DNA of 64,000 bases from Sphingomonas sp. NFR04 (GTDB lineage Bacteria; Pseudomonadota; Alphaproteobacteria; Sphingomonadales; Sphingomonadaceae): the NCBI RefSeq assembly GCF_900114095.1, contig NZ_FORV01000004.1:248001-312000 (forward strand), given 5' to 3'. The notes below the pieces were generated by a model, which saw only the letters and a list, made by a program, of their open reading frames with translations, searched no databases and was not told where the DNA came from. Shown piece after piece: positions 17,977 to 24,897 of this stretch. The stretch's first letter is position 1; every line of letters starts with the position of its first letter. The translations under genes were made by a program, and so were the position numbers.

Positions 17977-18168
17977 CCTCGCTATTGCTTTCCTGTTCTT
18001 GTCCGTGCGACGCTGCGCACGTCGGCATCGTTGCGCCCATGGTACTCCAGGCGCGTTGCTGGACAACCCCGATAAATAAGATAAATGAAGATGCGAACCC
18101 TGCATTGGGGCGGGGAGGGGCAAGACGCGCGGGCCATGCCGTTCGCGCCGGCACCGGCAGGAGTGGGC
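17977..18168. promoter_or_regulatory. Divergent control region between the GntR gene and the galactonate operon
   Basis: A 192 bp gap that must hold promoters for both directions. An AT-rich patch (GATAAATAAGATAAATG, about 18070-18087) is a plausible -10 region for the operon. A palindrome CGTGCG-ACGCTG-CGCACG at 18004-18021 and a weaker TGGTACTCCA at about 18040 are candidate regulator sites. The operon start codon at 18169 has a good AGGAG seven bases upstream. None of the protein-binding sites is proven. Confidence 0.4.
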
Positions 18169-19788
18169 ATGAGTCTATCCAACATCGATCTGGTCGTGGT
18201 GATCGTCTATGCGATCGGCATCTTCGGCCTCGCGCAATGGGTGAGCCGCGACAAGGCGGGCGCCACCAAGGATTCGAGCGACTATTTCCTCGCCTCGAAG
18301 AATCTGCCCTGGTGGGCGATCGGCGCCTCGCTGATCGCGGCGAACATCTCGGCCGAACAGATCGTCGGCATGTCGGGATCGGGCTATGCCATCGGCCTCG
18401 CCATCGCCTCCTATGAATGGATGGCGGCGCTGACCCTGCTGATCGTCGGCAAGTTCTTCCTGCCGATCTTCCTGCGCAACGAAATCTACACGATGCCGCA
18501 GTTCCTGGAGCAGCGCTTCGGGCCGACCATCCGCACCGTGATGGCCGTGTTCTGGCTGATCCTCTACGTGTTCGTCAACCTCACCTCGATCATCTGGCTC
18601 GGCTCTATTGCGGTGACCCAGGTGGCGGGCGTCAACCAGGACGTGGCGCTGATCGGGCTGGGTGCGTTCGCCTTGCTCTACCAGCTGCGCGGCGGCCTCA
18701 AGGCGGTGGCGCTGACCGACATCGTCCAGGTGACGCTGCTGGTGCTGGGCGGGCTGGTCGTCGCCTATCTCACGCTGACCAAGATCGGCGGCGACAGCGG
18801 CGTGATCGGCGGGTTCCAGGAGCTGACGCGGCGCGTGCCGGACCATTTCGATATGATCCTCTCGCCCGACAATCCCCACTACAAGGACCTGCCCGGCATC
18901 GCGGTGCTGGTCGGCGGCATGTGGATCGCCAACCTCAGCTATTGGGGCTTCAACCAATATATCATCCAGCGCGCGCTGGCGGCGAAGAGCCTCGCCGAGG
19001 CGCAGCGCGGCGTGGTGTTCGCCGGCTTCCTCAAGCTGCTGATGCCGGTGGTGATCGTGCTGCCGGGCATCGCCGCGGTGGTGCTGGCGCCCAACCTCGC
19101 AAAGCCCGACCAGGCCTATCCGACGATGATGGCGCTGCTGCCCACGGGCCTGCTCGGCCTCGTCTTCGCGGCGCTGATCGCGGCGATCATCGCGTCGACC
19201 GCCTCCAAGATAAATTCGATCGCGACGATCTTCACGCTCGACATCTACGCCAAGCTGAAGGGCGTGCAGAGCCGCGCGGAGGACGGTGCGCACAAGGCCG
19301 GCTATGAAACGCACCTCGTGCGCGTCGGCCGGATCGCGGCGGTGGTCTCGATCATCATCGCGATGTTCACCGCCCGCCCGCTGCTCGGCAGCCTCGACCA
19401 GGCGTTCCAGTACATCCAGGAATTCTCCGGCTTCGTGACGCCGGGCATCACCGTCATCTTCCTGCTCGGCCTGTTCTGGCCGCGCGCGACCGAGGCGGGA
19501 GCGCTGGTGGGCGCGGTCGCCTCGGTGGTGCTGAGCTTCGTCTTCTGGTTCCCGGCCAAATGGGGTGGGATCGAGGCGCTGAACGCGGTGCCGTTCATCA
19601 ACCGCATGGGCATCGTGTTCCTCGCCTCGCTGGCGCTGGCGGTGATCGTGTCGCTCGCCCGTCCGGCAGCCGGGGGCAGCAACCGCATCCGCATGGAAGG
19701 CGTGCGCTTCAACACCACCACCGGCTTCAACATCGCCGCGGCGGTGATCGTCCTCATCCTGATCGGGTTGTACGCGACATGGTGGTAA
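18169..19788 (+). CDS. Sodium:solute symporter (SSS family), probable galactose/galactonate uptake
   Basis: 539 residues from the ATG at 18169, selected for the AGGAG just upstream; an earlier in-frame ATG at 18085 gives an unlikely basic leader. About fourteen transmembrane helices. The SSS/vSGLT hallmarks are SSDYFLASKNLPWWAIGASLIAANISAEQ (sodium-site helix), LRGGLKAVALTDIVQ and WIANLSYWGFNQYIIQRALAAK. Substrate is inferred from its operon: it is translationally overlapped by dgoK (ten bases), so it probably brings in the sugar or sugar acid that feeds that pathway. SSS is not the usual galactonate carrier (MFS DgoT), which makes free galactose equally likely. Confidence 0.9.
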   Translation: MSLSNIDLVVVIVYAIGIFGLAQWVSRDKAGATKDSSDYFLASKNLPWWAIGASLIAANISAEQIVGMSGSGYAIGLAIASYEWMAALTLLIVGKFFLPIFLRNEIYTMPQFLEQRFGPTIRTVMAVFWLILYVFVNLTSIIWLGSIAVTQVAGVNQDVALIGLGAFALLYQLRGGLKAVALTDIVQVTLLVLGGLVVAYLTLTKIGGDSGVIGGFQELTRRVPDHFDMILSPDNPHYKDLPGIAVLVGGMWIANLSYWGFNQYIIQRALAAKSLAEAQRGVVFAGFLKLLMPVVIVLPGIAAVVLAPNLAKPDQAYPTMMALLPTGLLGLVFAALIAAIIASTASKINSIATIFTLDIYAKLKGVQSRAEDGAHKAGYETHLVRVGRIAAVVSIIIAMFTARPLLGSLDQAFQYIQEFSGFVTPGITVIFLLGLFWPRATEAGALVGAVASVVLSFVFWFPAKWGGIEALNAVPFINRMGIVFLASLALAVIVSLARPAAGGSNRIRMEGVRFNTTTGFNIAAAVIVLILIGLYATWW

Positions 19789-20657
19789 GCTTTTCCGGCT
19801 CCTTCCTCGCGGTCGACTGGGGCACGACCAACCGTCGTGTCTTCCTGGTCGAGAACGGCGCCGTCACGCACACCGAGCGCGACGACAAGGGCGTGACCTC
19901 GGTCACCGACTTCGCCGCCGAGGCTGCCGGCATCCGCGCGCGCCACGGCGACCTGCCGCTACTGATGGCGGGCATGGTTGGCGCCAATATCGGCTGGGCA
20001 CCGGCGCCCTATGTCGCGGCGCCCGCAGGGATCGCCGAGCTGGCGGGTGGGCTGCTCTGGGTCGAGGAGCGCAGCGCGATCGTGCCGGGCGTCTCGACCT
20101 TGGTCACCGGGCGGCCGGACGTGATGCGTGGCGAGGAAGTCCAGCTGCTCGGCGCGGTGCGGGCGGGGCTGGCGCCCGCCGATGCGCTGCTCGTCCAGCC
20201 CGGCACGCATTGCAAATGGGTGGAGATGGCGGACGGCCGCATCGCCGACTTCACCACCGCGATGACCGGCGAGCTGTTCGCCACGCTGCGCAAGCACGGC
20301 CTGCTGGCGGCGCAGCTCTGCGGCGAAGTCCATGTCGGCGCGGCCTTCCATGCGGGGGTGGAGGAGGGGCGCAAGCGCGACCTCGCCGCCTCGCTGTTCG
20401 GCATCCGCGCCGCAAAGATGCTGGGCGTGCGTGACGATGCCGATGCGGCGGCCTTCGCCAGCGGGCTGCTGATCGGCAGCGACGTCGCTGCGCGGCTCGA
20501 ACATGCGGGCCACGACACCGTCCATATCCTGGCCGACCCGATGCTGGGCGGCCTCTATGCCGCCGCGATTCGTACGCAGGGCCGCGAGGCGGTCATCGCC
20601 AGCAGCCATGACGCGTTCCTCGCGGGAATCCTTGCCATTGCGGAGCAGATTGCATGA
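19779..20657 (+). CDS. dgoK: 2-dehydro-3-deoxygalactonokinase
   Basis: 292 residues starting at the ATG 19779 inside the end of the symporter gene. DgoK phosphorylates 2-keto-3-deoxygalactonate with ATP to the 6-phosphate. The family N-terminus AVDWGTTNRRVFLVE is the nucleotide-binding phosphate-1 motif, with GMVGANIGW, LVQPGTHCKWVE (conserved GTHSKW-like block) and FTTAMTGELFATL following. The TGA overlaps the dgoA ATG (ATGA at 20654-20657), the standard dgoKA coupling. Length fits the family. Confidence 0.94.
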   Translation: MVVSFSGSFLAVDWGTTNRRVFLVENGAVTHTERDDKGVTSVTDFAAEAAGIRARHGDLPLLMAGMVGANIGWAPAPYVAAPAGIAELAGGLLWVEERSAIVPGVSTLVTGRPDVMRGEEVQLLGAVRAGLAPADALLVQPGTHCKWVEMADGRIADFTTAMTGELFATLRKHGLLAAQLCGEVHVGAAFHAGVEEGRKRDLAASLFGIRAAKMLGVRDDADAAAFASGLLIGSDVAARLEHAGHDTVHILADPMLGGLYAAAIRTQGREAVIASSHDAFLAGILAIAEQIA

Positions 20658-21277
20658 GCCACATCGCCGAATTCGACGCCGCCTTCGCCCGTTGCCCGCT
20701 GATCGCGATCCTCCGGGGCGTGAAGCCCGATGAGGTCGAGGTGATCGGTGACGAACTGGTCGCGGCCGGCTTCACGCTGATCGAAGTGCCGATGAACTCG
20801 CCCGAGCCGCTGGAGAGCGTGTCGCGGCTCGCCAAGCGCTTCGCCGGGCGTGCGGTGATCGGCGCGGGCACGGTGCTGCGGGTGGACCAGGTACAGGCCG
20901 TGGCGGACGCCGGCGGCACGATGATCATCTCGCCCAACGCGAACCTCGACGTGATCCGTGCGAGCGCCGCGGCTGGGTTGGTCTCGCTGCCGGGCATCAT
21001 GACCCCGAGCGAGGCTTTCGCGGCGCTCGACGCGGGCGCGACCGCGCTCAAGCTGTTCCCGGCCGAGGCGGCGAGCCCGACGGTGCTCAAGGCGATGCGC
21101 GCGGTGCTGACCGAGGCGCGGATCCTGCCGGTGGGCGGCGTGTCGCCGGACACGATGGCGCCGTGGCAGGCCGCCGGCGCGCCGGGCTTCGGTCTGGGCT
21201 CGGCGCTCTACAAGGTGGGGATGACCGCCGAACAGGTCGGCGCCAATGCGCGGGCGTTCGTCGCGGCGCTGGGGTGA
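20654..21277 (+). CDS. dgoA: 2-dehydro-3-deoxy-6-phosphogalactonate aldolase
   Basis: A 207-residue KDPG/KHG-aldolase-type class I aldolase splitting KDPGal to pyruvate and glyceraldehyde 3-phosphate. The opening LIAILRGVKPDEVEVIGDEL and LIEVPMNSPEPL are the DgoA-type version of the fold rather than the Eda type. The Schiff-base lysine lies in ATALKLFPAEA, and PVGGVSPDTM provides the phosphate loop. Last gene of the operon; a strong hairpin begins 23 bases after the stop. No galactonate dehydratase or galactose dehydrogenase is in the window. Confidence 0.94.
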   Translation: MSHIAEFDAAFARCPLIAILRGVKPDEVEVIGDELVAAGFTLIEVPMNSPEPLESVSRLAKRFAGRAVIGAGTVLRVDQVQAVADAGGTMIISPNANLDVIRASAAAGLVSLPGIMTPSEAFAALDAGATALKLFPAEAASPTVLKAMRAVLTEARILPVGGVSPDTMAPWQAAGAPGFGLGSALYKVGMTAEQVGANARAFVAALG

Positions 21278-21300
21278 CCTTAGTCCCTCCCTTCTTAGTC

Positions 21301-21340
21301 CCCCTCCCGCTTGCGGGAGGGGTTAGGGGAGGGTGAGAGA
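21301..21340 (+). repeat. Palindromic repeat copy A (possible dgo operon terminator)
   Basis: CCCCTCCCGC and GCGGGAGGGG form a perfect 10-bp stem with a TT loop (21301-21322), followed by a purine-rich tail GGTTAGGGGAGGGTGAGAG. There is no T-tract, so classical Rho-independent termination is doubtful. A nearly identical copy lies in inverted orientation at 21987-22023, on the far side of the next gene. Confidence 0.75.
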
Positions 21341-21441
21341 GGGCAGCGGGCGATCCGCTAAATTAGGTCGTAGACTCACAAATCTGGAGTTTCCGAAACC
21401 GCCCATTTACGGACGTTCGCCATCGATCGTATGGTACTCGC

Positions 21442-21852
21442 GTGACCACTCTCACGCTCTATCGGCCAATCGGCACCGTAGAAGCCGCGCTGATCGAGCG
21501 AGCCGGATGGCACTCCTTTCCCGCTATGCCGTCAGGTTTCGGCTTCTACGCATACGCGCAACCCGTAGCTGATCCGAGAGATTGGCCAGCACAGGTGGCG
21601 GATATCGAATGGTTTGAGGCACTCGAGTACGGTCAAGAAGAAGTTGTCCTTAGCTGGCAGGCGTGGGGCAACGCGCCCGAAGAATATTTCGTCGTGTGGT
21701 TCGACGTCGACGAAAAACTTTGCCCTCGCTTGCACGTTCCGTTGGACGTCGAGACGGTGAACCAAAACCTGATCGGTCCGATACAAGTCTGCGCTCGATA
21801 CAGTCCGTCTGAAGTTTGGATTCATCCGCGCCTGCGTGATGCAATTGCATGA
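21442..21852 (+). CDS. Hypothetical protein, 136 residues, bracketed by inverted repeat copies
   Basis: The protein begins with LYRPIGTVEAALIERAG and ends with NQNLIGPIQVCARYS. From memory these resemble the two ends of a widespread uncharacterised family with the patterns LYRPVG...L..I..SG and ...N..LVGPIEV.A.Y; this is weak evidence. It is rich in Trp, Phe and Tyr and acidic, without signal peptide or membrane segment. Its base composition is visibly less GC-rich than the neighbours (for example GGTCAAGAAGAAGTTGTCC). It lies between inverted copies of one repeat, suggesting acquisition as a unit. Function unknown. Confidence 0.7.
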   Translation: MTTLTLYRPIGTVEAALIERAGWHSFPAMPSGFGFYAYAQPVADPRDWPAQVADIEWFEALEYGQEEVVLSWQAWGNAPEEYFVVWFDVDEKLCPRLHVPLDVETVNQNLIGPIQVCARYSPSEVWIHPRLRDAIA

Positions 21853-21986
21853 CCGCTCTCCACCCAATCTCGGACGTCCGGGCCGGTTCCAACAGCGGTC
21901 GTTTATGCGTTCACGACCTAGGCTCCGTCCTCGCACCGTCCCCCGAGTACTGCCCGCTTCTTCAGCGTCAGCCCTCGCTTCCAGCA

Positions 21987-22023
21987 CACACCCTCCCCCT
22001 ACCCCTCCCGCAAGCGGGAGGGG
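21987..22023 (-). repeat. Palindromic repeat copy B, inverted relative to copy A
   Basis: The stem CCCCTCCCGC (22002-22011), loop AA and GCGGGAGGGG (22014-22023) is the reverse complement of copy A at 21301-21322. The flanking CCCTCCCCCTA matches copy A's tail in reverse complement with a few differences. It ends 20 bases from the nrdB stop codon and could also help end nrdB transcription. Confidence 0.75.
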
Positions 22024-22043
22024 GTAAGAAGAGGGCCGCGCGC

Positions 22044-23096
22044 TTACTCCGCCGCGATTCCCGCCTTGGCAAACATGTCGCCTTCGATCGCGTCTTCGTT
22101 GGCGATGGTGCTGGTCTTGGCCTGGCGGCGCTTGTCGAAGCTGTCCCACACTTCGTTCCACTGGCCGCGCGTCGCCGCCTTCGAATATTCGGTCGCGCGC
22201 GTCTCGAAGAAATTGGCGTGCTCGACACCGTTAAGCAGCGGGGCGAGCCAGGGCAGGGGGTGCTCGTCGATCATGTAGATCGGCTTGAGGCCCAACTGGC
22301 CCAGCCGCCAGTCGGCGATGAAGCGGACATATTTCTTGATGTCCTTCGGCGTCATGCCGTTCACCGGGCCCATTTCGAAGACGAGATCGATGAACGCGTC
22401 CTCGATGCGGACGGTCTTCTGGCACATGTCCAGAATGTCGTCGCGCACGCTCGGCGTCATACAGTTCCGTTCCTTGCAGAAGGTGTGGAACAGCTTGATG
22501 ATGCCTTCGCAGTGCAGGCTCTCGTCGCGGATCGACCAGGTGACGATCTGGCCCATGCCCTTCATCTTGTTGAAGCGCGGGAAGTTCATCAGCATCGCGA
22601 AGCTGGCGAATAGCTGCAGCCCCTCGGTAAAGCCGCCGAACATCGCCAGCGTCTTGGCGATATCCTCGTCGGTATCGACGCCGAAAGTGCTGAGGTAATC
22701 ATGCTTGTCCTTCATCTCCTTGTACTGGAGGAAGGCGCTGTATTCGGTCTCGGGCATGCCGATCGTGTCGAGCAGGTGGCTGTACGCCGCGATGTGCACC
22801 GTCTCCATGTTGGAGAAGGCGGTGAGCATCATTTTGATCTCGGTCGGCTTGAACACGCGGCCGTATTTTTCGTGGTAGCAATCCTGCACTTCCACGTCGG
22901 CCTGGGTGAAGAAGCGGAAGATCTGGGTGAGCAGGTTGCGCTCGTGATCGGTCAGCTTCTGCGCCCAGTCGCGGCAATCCTCGCCCAGCGGCACTTCCTC
23001 CGGCAGCCAGTGGACCTGCTGCTGGCGCTTCCAATATTCATAGGCCCAGGGATATTCGAAGGGCTTGTAGGTCTTGCGGGCTTCGAGAAGCGACAT
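22044..23096 (-). CDS. nrdB: Ribonucleoside-diphosphate reductase subunit beta
   Basis: 350 residues from the ATG at 23096. This is the radical-generating subunit of an aerobic class I ribonucleotide reductase. The di-iron ligands are identifiable as Asp67 (FTQADVEVQD), Glu98 and His101 (METVHIAAY), Glu158 (FTEGLQ), Glu192 and His195 (RDESLHCE). Tyr105, four residues after His101, is in the place of the E. coli Tyr122 radical. No ATP-cone is fused. Three tiny envelope genes end six bases upstream, so nrdB probably belongs to their transcript. nrdA is 1.8 kb further on, on the same strand but separated by the oppositely oriented DUF2171 gene, which is unusual for class I enzymes. Confidence 0.94.
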   Translation of the reverse strand: MSLLEARKTYKPFEYPWAYEYWKRQQQVHWLPEEVPLGEDCRDWAQKLTDHERNLLTQIFRFFTQADVEVQDCYHEKYGRVFKPTEIKMMLTAFSNMETVHIAAYSHLLDTIGMPETEYSAFLQYKEMKDKHDYLSTFGVDTDEDIAKTLAMFGGFTEGLQLFASFAMLMNFPRFNKMKGMGQIVTWSIRDESLHCEGIIKLFHTFCKERNCMTPSVRDDILDMCQKTVRIEDAFIDLVFEMGPVNGMTPKDIKKYVRFIADWRLGQLGLKPIYMIDEHPLPWLAPLLNGVEHANFFETRATEYSKAATRGQWNEVWDSFDKRRQAKTSTIANEDAIEGDMFAKAGIAAE

Positions 23097-23101
23097 GGGG
23101 A

Positions 23102-23308
23102 TTACTCCGAGACGAATTTGATGAGAGCGAAGACGACCCCGACTGTCGCGAGGCCGATGAAGAAGATGCCGAACGCGCGAACGGTGCGCGGATCGGAGGC
23201 TGGCGGAGTGCCTTTGCCGAGATAGGTTGCTGGCCGCAGCACCATGTGTGCGCCTGCAGTCAAGGTCCCGATTACGCCACAAGCGGCGATTACCGAATCC
23301 ATGTTCAC
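23102..23308 (-). CDS. Small membrane protein, 68 residues
   Basis: Two hydrophobic helices (about 5-27 and 45-66) separated by a short polar loop with ASDPRTVRAFG. The GTG start at 23308 overlaps the TGA of the preceding small gene (GTGA), which supports it over the ATG two codons inside. nrdB starts six bases after its stop. No family recognised. The tight linkage to nrdB may be simple operon membership. Confidence 0.65.
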   Translation of the reverse strand: MNMDSVIAACGVIGTLTAGAHMVLRPATYLGKGTPPASDPRTVRAFGIFFIGLATVGVVFALIKFVSE

Positions 23309-23526
23309 GCCGCCCCTCCCGCGCTCGCAAAGGCCAGCGCGAAGCCGGTGAGGAACAGGCCGAGCGCCACCAGCATCATGCCACCGATCCGCAACGCATA
23401 GGTCGCGTGCTCGCTGGCTTCCATGCGCAGCAACGCCCGCGCCGCCGAAGGGCGGAGGAGGACGATCAGTCCCGCCGCGCCCGAAGCGATGCCGAGGCCG
23501 GCCTGTATGACGAGGGTACGGGTCAT
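23305..23526 (-). CDS. Small membrane protein, 73 residues
   Basis: Two predicted transmembrane helices (about 6-26 and 46-70), the second ending in an Ala/Gly-rich tail; the loop carries ALLRMEASEHATYALRIGG. It overlaps both neighbours by four bases (ATGA upstream, GTGA downstream), so the three small genes form one translationally coupled unit. It resembles its downstream neighbour in layout, hinting at an ancient duplication, but sequence similarity by eye is weak. Function unknown. Confidence 0.65.
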   Translation of the reverse strand: MTRTLVIQAGLGIASGAAGLIVLLRPSAARALLRMEASEHATYALRIGGMMLVALGLFLTGFALAFASAGGAA

Positions 23527-23858
23527 TGGTCGATCACGCGTCCACGAACGGTCTTCATCCCATCGCGCACGACGACCCGCTCGCGATAGACGACCTTGCG
23601 GCCACCCTGCGCGCCGACGCCGAGGAACACCACGCCGATGAAGAAGCCGAAATCATACCAGCCGCCATTGTTCGGCACCGCATAGACCGCGACCTCCGGG
23701 AACAGCAGTGACAGCCCCCAGGCCACGGGGAAGATGAAGCCGTGCCACAGCCCGAGCAGGAAGCCCGGCGCCTGCGGGGCCACGGCGCTCGGCACCTGGT
23801 GCGCGCAGGCCGTCAGCAGGCCAAAGGCGGCGAGGGCAAAGGCGGCGCGGCGCTTCAT
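23523..23858 (-). CDS. Small lipoprotein, 111 residues, first gene of the nrdB transcript
   Basis: From the ATG at 23858, MKRRAAFALAAFGLLTAC is a lipoprotein signal with the lipidated Cys at residue 18. The body contains two hydrophobic stretches (FLLGLWHGFIFPVAWGLSLLF and DFGFFIGVVFLGVG) around the conserved-looking FPEVAVYAVPNNGGWYDFG. This combination matches a small uncharacterised family of bacterial proteins with the pattern 'NNGGWYDFGF'. Its stop overlaps the next gene by four bases. Function is unknown. Confidence 0.7.
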   Translation of the reverse strand: MKRRAAFALAAFGLLTACAHQVPSAVAPQAPGFLLGLWHGFIFPVAWGLSLLFPEVAVYAVPNNGGWYDFGFFIGVVFLGVGAQGGRKVVYRERVVVRDGMKTVRGRVIDQ

Positions 23859-23956
23859 GCGGCTATCCCTAGGTATGGCAGACGTCCCTTTGTGCAATGT
23901 GCATCGTTTCGCGACCGCGTGCGTTCGGTGCGCGAACCCCAAGTAGGAGAAGACCC

Positions 23957-24220
23957 ATGGCAGATCTCAGCGCAATCAAGGAACATATGGAAGTCATCGG
24001 CGCCGACGGCGTCCATGTCGGCACCGTCGACCATGTCGATGGCGGCCGCATCAAGCTGACCAAGAAGGACTCGGCCGCCCAGGTCGAAGGCGCCGAGGGC
24101 AGCCATGAAGGCCATCACCACTACATCCCGGGCGGCTTGGTCGCCGAGGTCGAGGGCGACAAGGTCCGCCTGTCGGCCAACGCCGATGTCGCGGCCGAGC
24201 TGTTCGAAGAAGAGGCTTGA
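23957..24220 (+). CDS. DUF2171 domain protein
   Basis: 87 residues from the ATG at 23957, preceded by AGGAGA. The whole protein is a DUF2171 domain: IKEHMEVIGADGVHVGTVDHVDG at the start is a PRC-barrel-like repeat, a Lys/Asp motif RIKLTKKDS follows, and a His-rich GSHEGHHHYIP precedes GGLVAEVEGDKVRLSANADVA. Such proteins are abundant, cytoplasmic and of unknown role, perhaps stress-related. The His cluster could bind metal; that is speculation. It is divergent from the lipoprotein-nrdB transcript. Confidence 0.85.
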   Translation: MADLSAIKEHMEVIGADGVHVGTVDHVDGGRIKLTKKDSAAQVEGAEGSHEGHHHYIPGGLVAEVEGDKVRLSANADVAAELFEEEA

Positions 24221-24241
24221 GCCGTTAAGCGGAAGGTGTGA

Positions 24242-24381
24242 GTCCCCCTCACCCTTCCGCGGCTTCGCCGCTCCCTCCCTCTCCCACAAGGGGAGAGGGA
24301 GCTGGGGCGCACCACTCCCTCTCCCCTTGTGGGAGAGGGAAGGGGCCCGCCGCCGCAGGCGGTGGGAAGGGTGAGGGGGAC
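24242..24381. repeat. Double palindromic repeat (mosaic GC-rich element)
   Basis: Two head-to-head units: CCCCCTCACCCTTCCGC, a short GCGGCTTCGCCGC palindrome and CCCTCTCCCACAAGGGGAGAGG; then CCTCTCCCCTTGTGGGAGAGG, a CCGCCGCAGGCGG palindrome and GGGAAGGGTGAGGGGG. The second half is close to the reverse complement of the first. It lies between the converging DUF2171 and DUF559 genes. The same modules recur at 24798-24870 and 35214-35331. Confidence 0.8.
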
Positions 24382-24393
24382 GCGTGCTCATGC

Positions 24394-24888
24394 TCATGCT
24401 TGCAGCCCGGCATCCACATGCCGCGCAATTTCCGCGAGCACGCCATCGAGGTTGGTCATCACCTCGTTGTTCCAGAAGCGCAGCACCCGATAGCCTTCGC
24501 CGTTCAGGAACCGCGTGCGCACCGCATCGCGATCCAGACTCACGGCATGAGTCGCATCGTCGACTTCGACGACGAGCTTCGCGCCATGCGAACAGAAATC
24601 AGCGTGATAGACACCCATCGGCACTTGCCTGCGAAACCTTGCGTGCGGGAGTGCGCGGCGTAGCGCTGCCCATAATGTCCGTTCGACGGGGCCCGCATCG
24701 CGGCGATGTGCACGCGATCGGGTAGCGGTAGTGGACGGAAGAAGCTGGCGCTTGGTGAGACCTTCGGCATTGCCGCGGGGCTTTGGATGGCCCCGGGTCC
24801 CCCTCACCCTCCCACGCTGCTCCGCAGCGCGGGCCCCTCCCTCTCCCACAGGGGGAGAGGGGTTTTCAGCGGCGCCGCGTTCCTCCAT
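24394..24888 (-). CDS. DUF559 (Vsr-like endonuclease fold) protein with a repeat-derived N-terminus
   Basis: 164 codons. The last 105 residues are a clear DUF559 domain: ERTLWAALRRALPHARFRRQ, PMGVYHADFCSHGAKLVVEVDD with the PD-(D/E)xK-type acidic residues, and GYRVLRFWNNEVMTNLDGVL. The family is related to very-short-patch repair nucleases; biological role unproven. No ATG, GTG or TTG is found just before the domain, so translation probably begins at ATG 24888, nine bases after the nrdA stop, with the sequence TGAGGAA overlapping that stop as ribosome-binding site. Codons of about residues 8-32 are a palindromic repeat read as protein. It may be a repeat-extended functional gene or one that lost its own start. 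Confidence 0.75.
   Translation of the reverse strand: MEERGAAENPSPPVGEGGARAAEQRGRVRGTRGHPKPRGNAEGLTKRQLLPSTTATRSRAHRRDAGPVERTLWAALRRALPHARFRRQVPMGVYHADFCSHGAKLVVEVDDATHAVSLDRDAVRTRFLNGEGYRVLRFWNNEVMTNLDGVLAEIARHVDAGLQA
24798..24870 (-). repeat. Mosaic palindromic repeat inside the DUF559 reading frame
   Basis: GTCCCCCTCACCCTCCCACG, a GCTGCTCCGCAGC palindrome and CCCTCTCCCACAGGGGGAGAGG are the modules of the intergenic repeat at 24242-24381. Here they are in frame with the downstream DUF559 domain and encode the Pro/Gly/Glu-rich PSPPVGEGGARAAEQRGRVR. Confidence 0.75.
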
Positions 24889-24897
24889 CCCGGTTCC

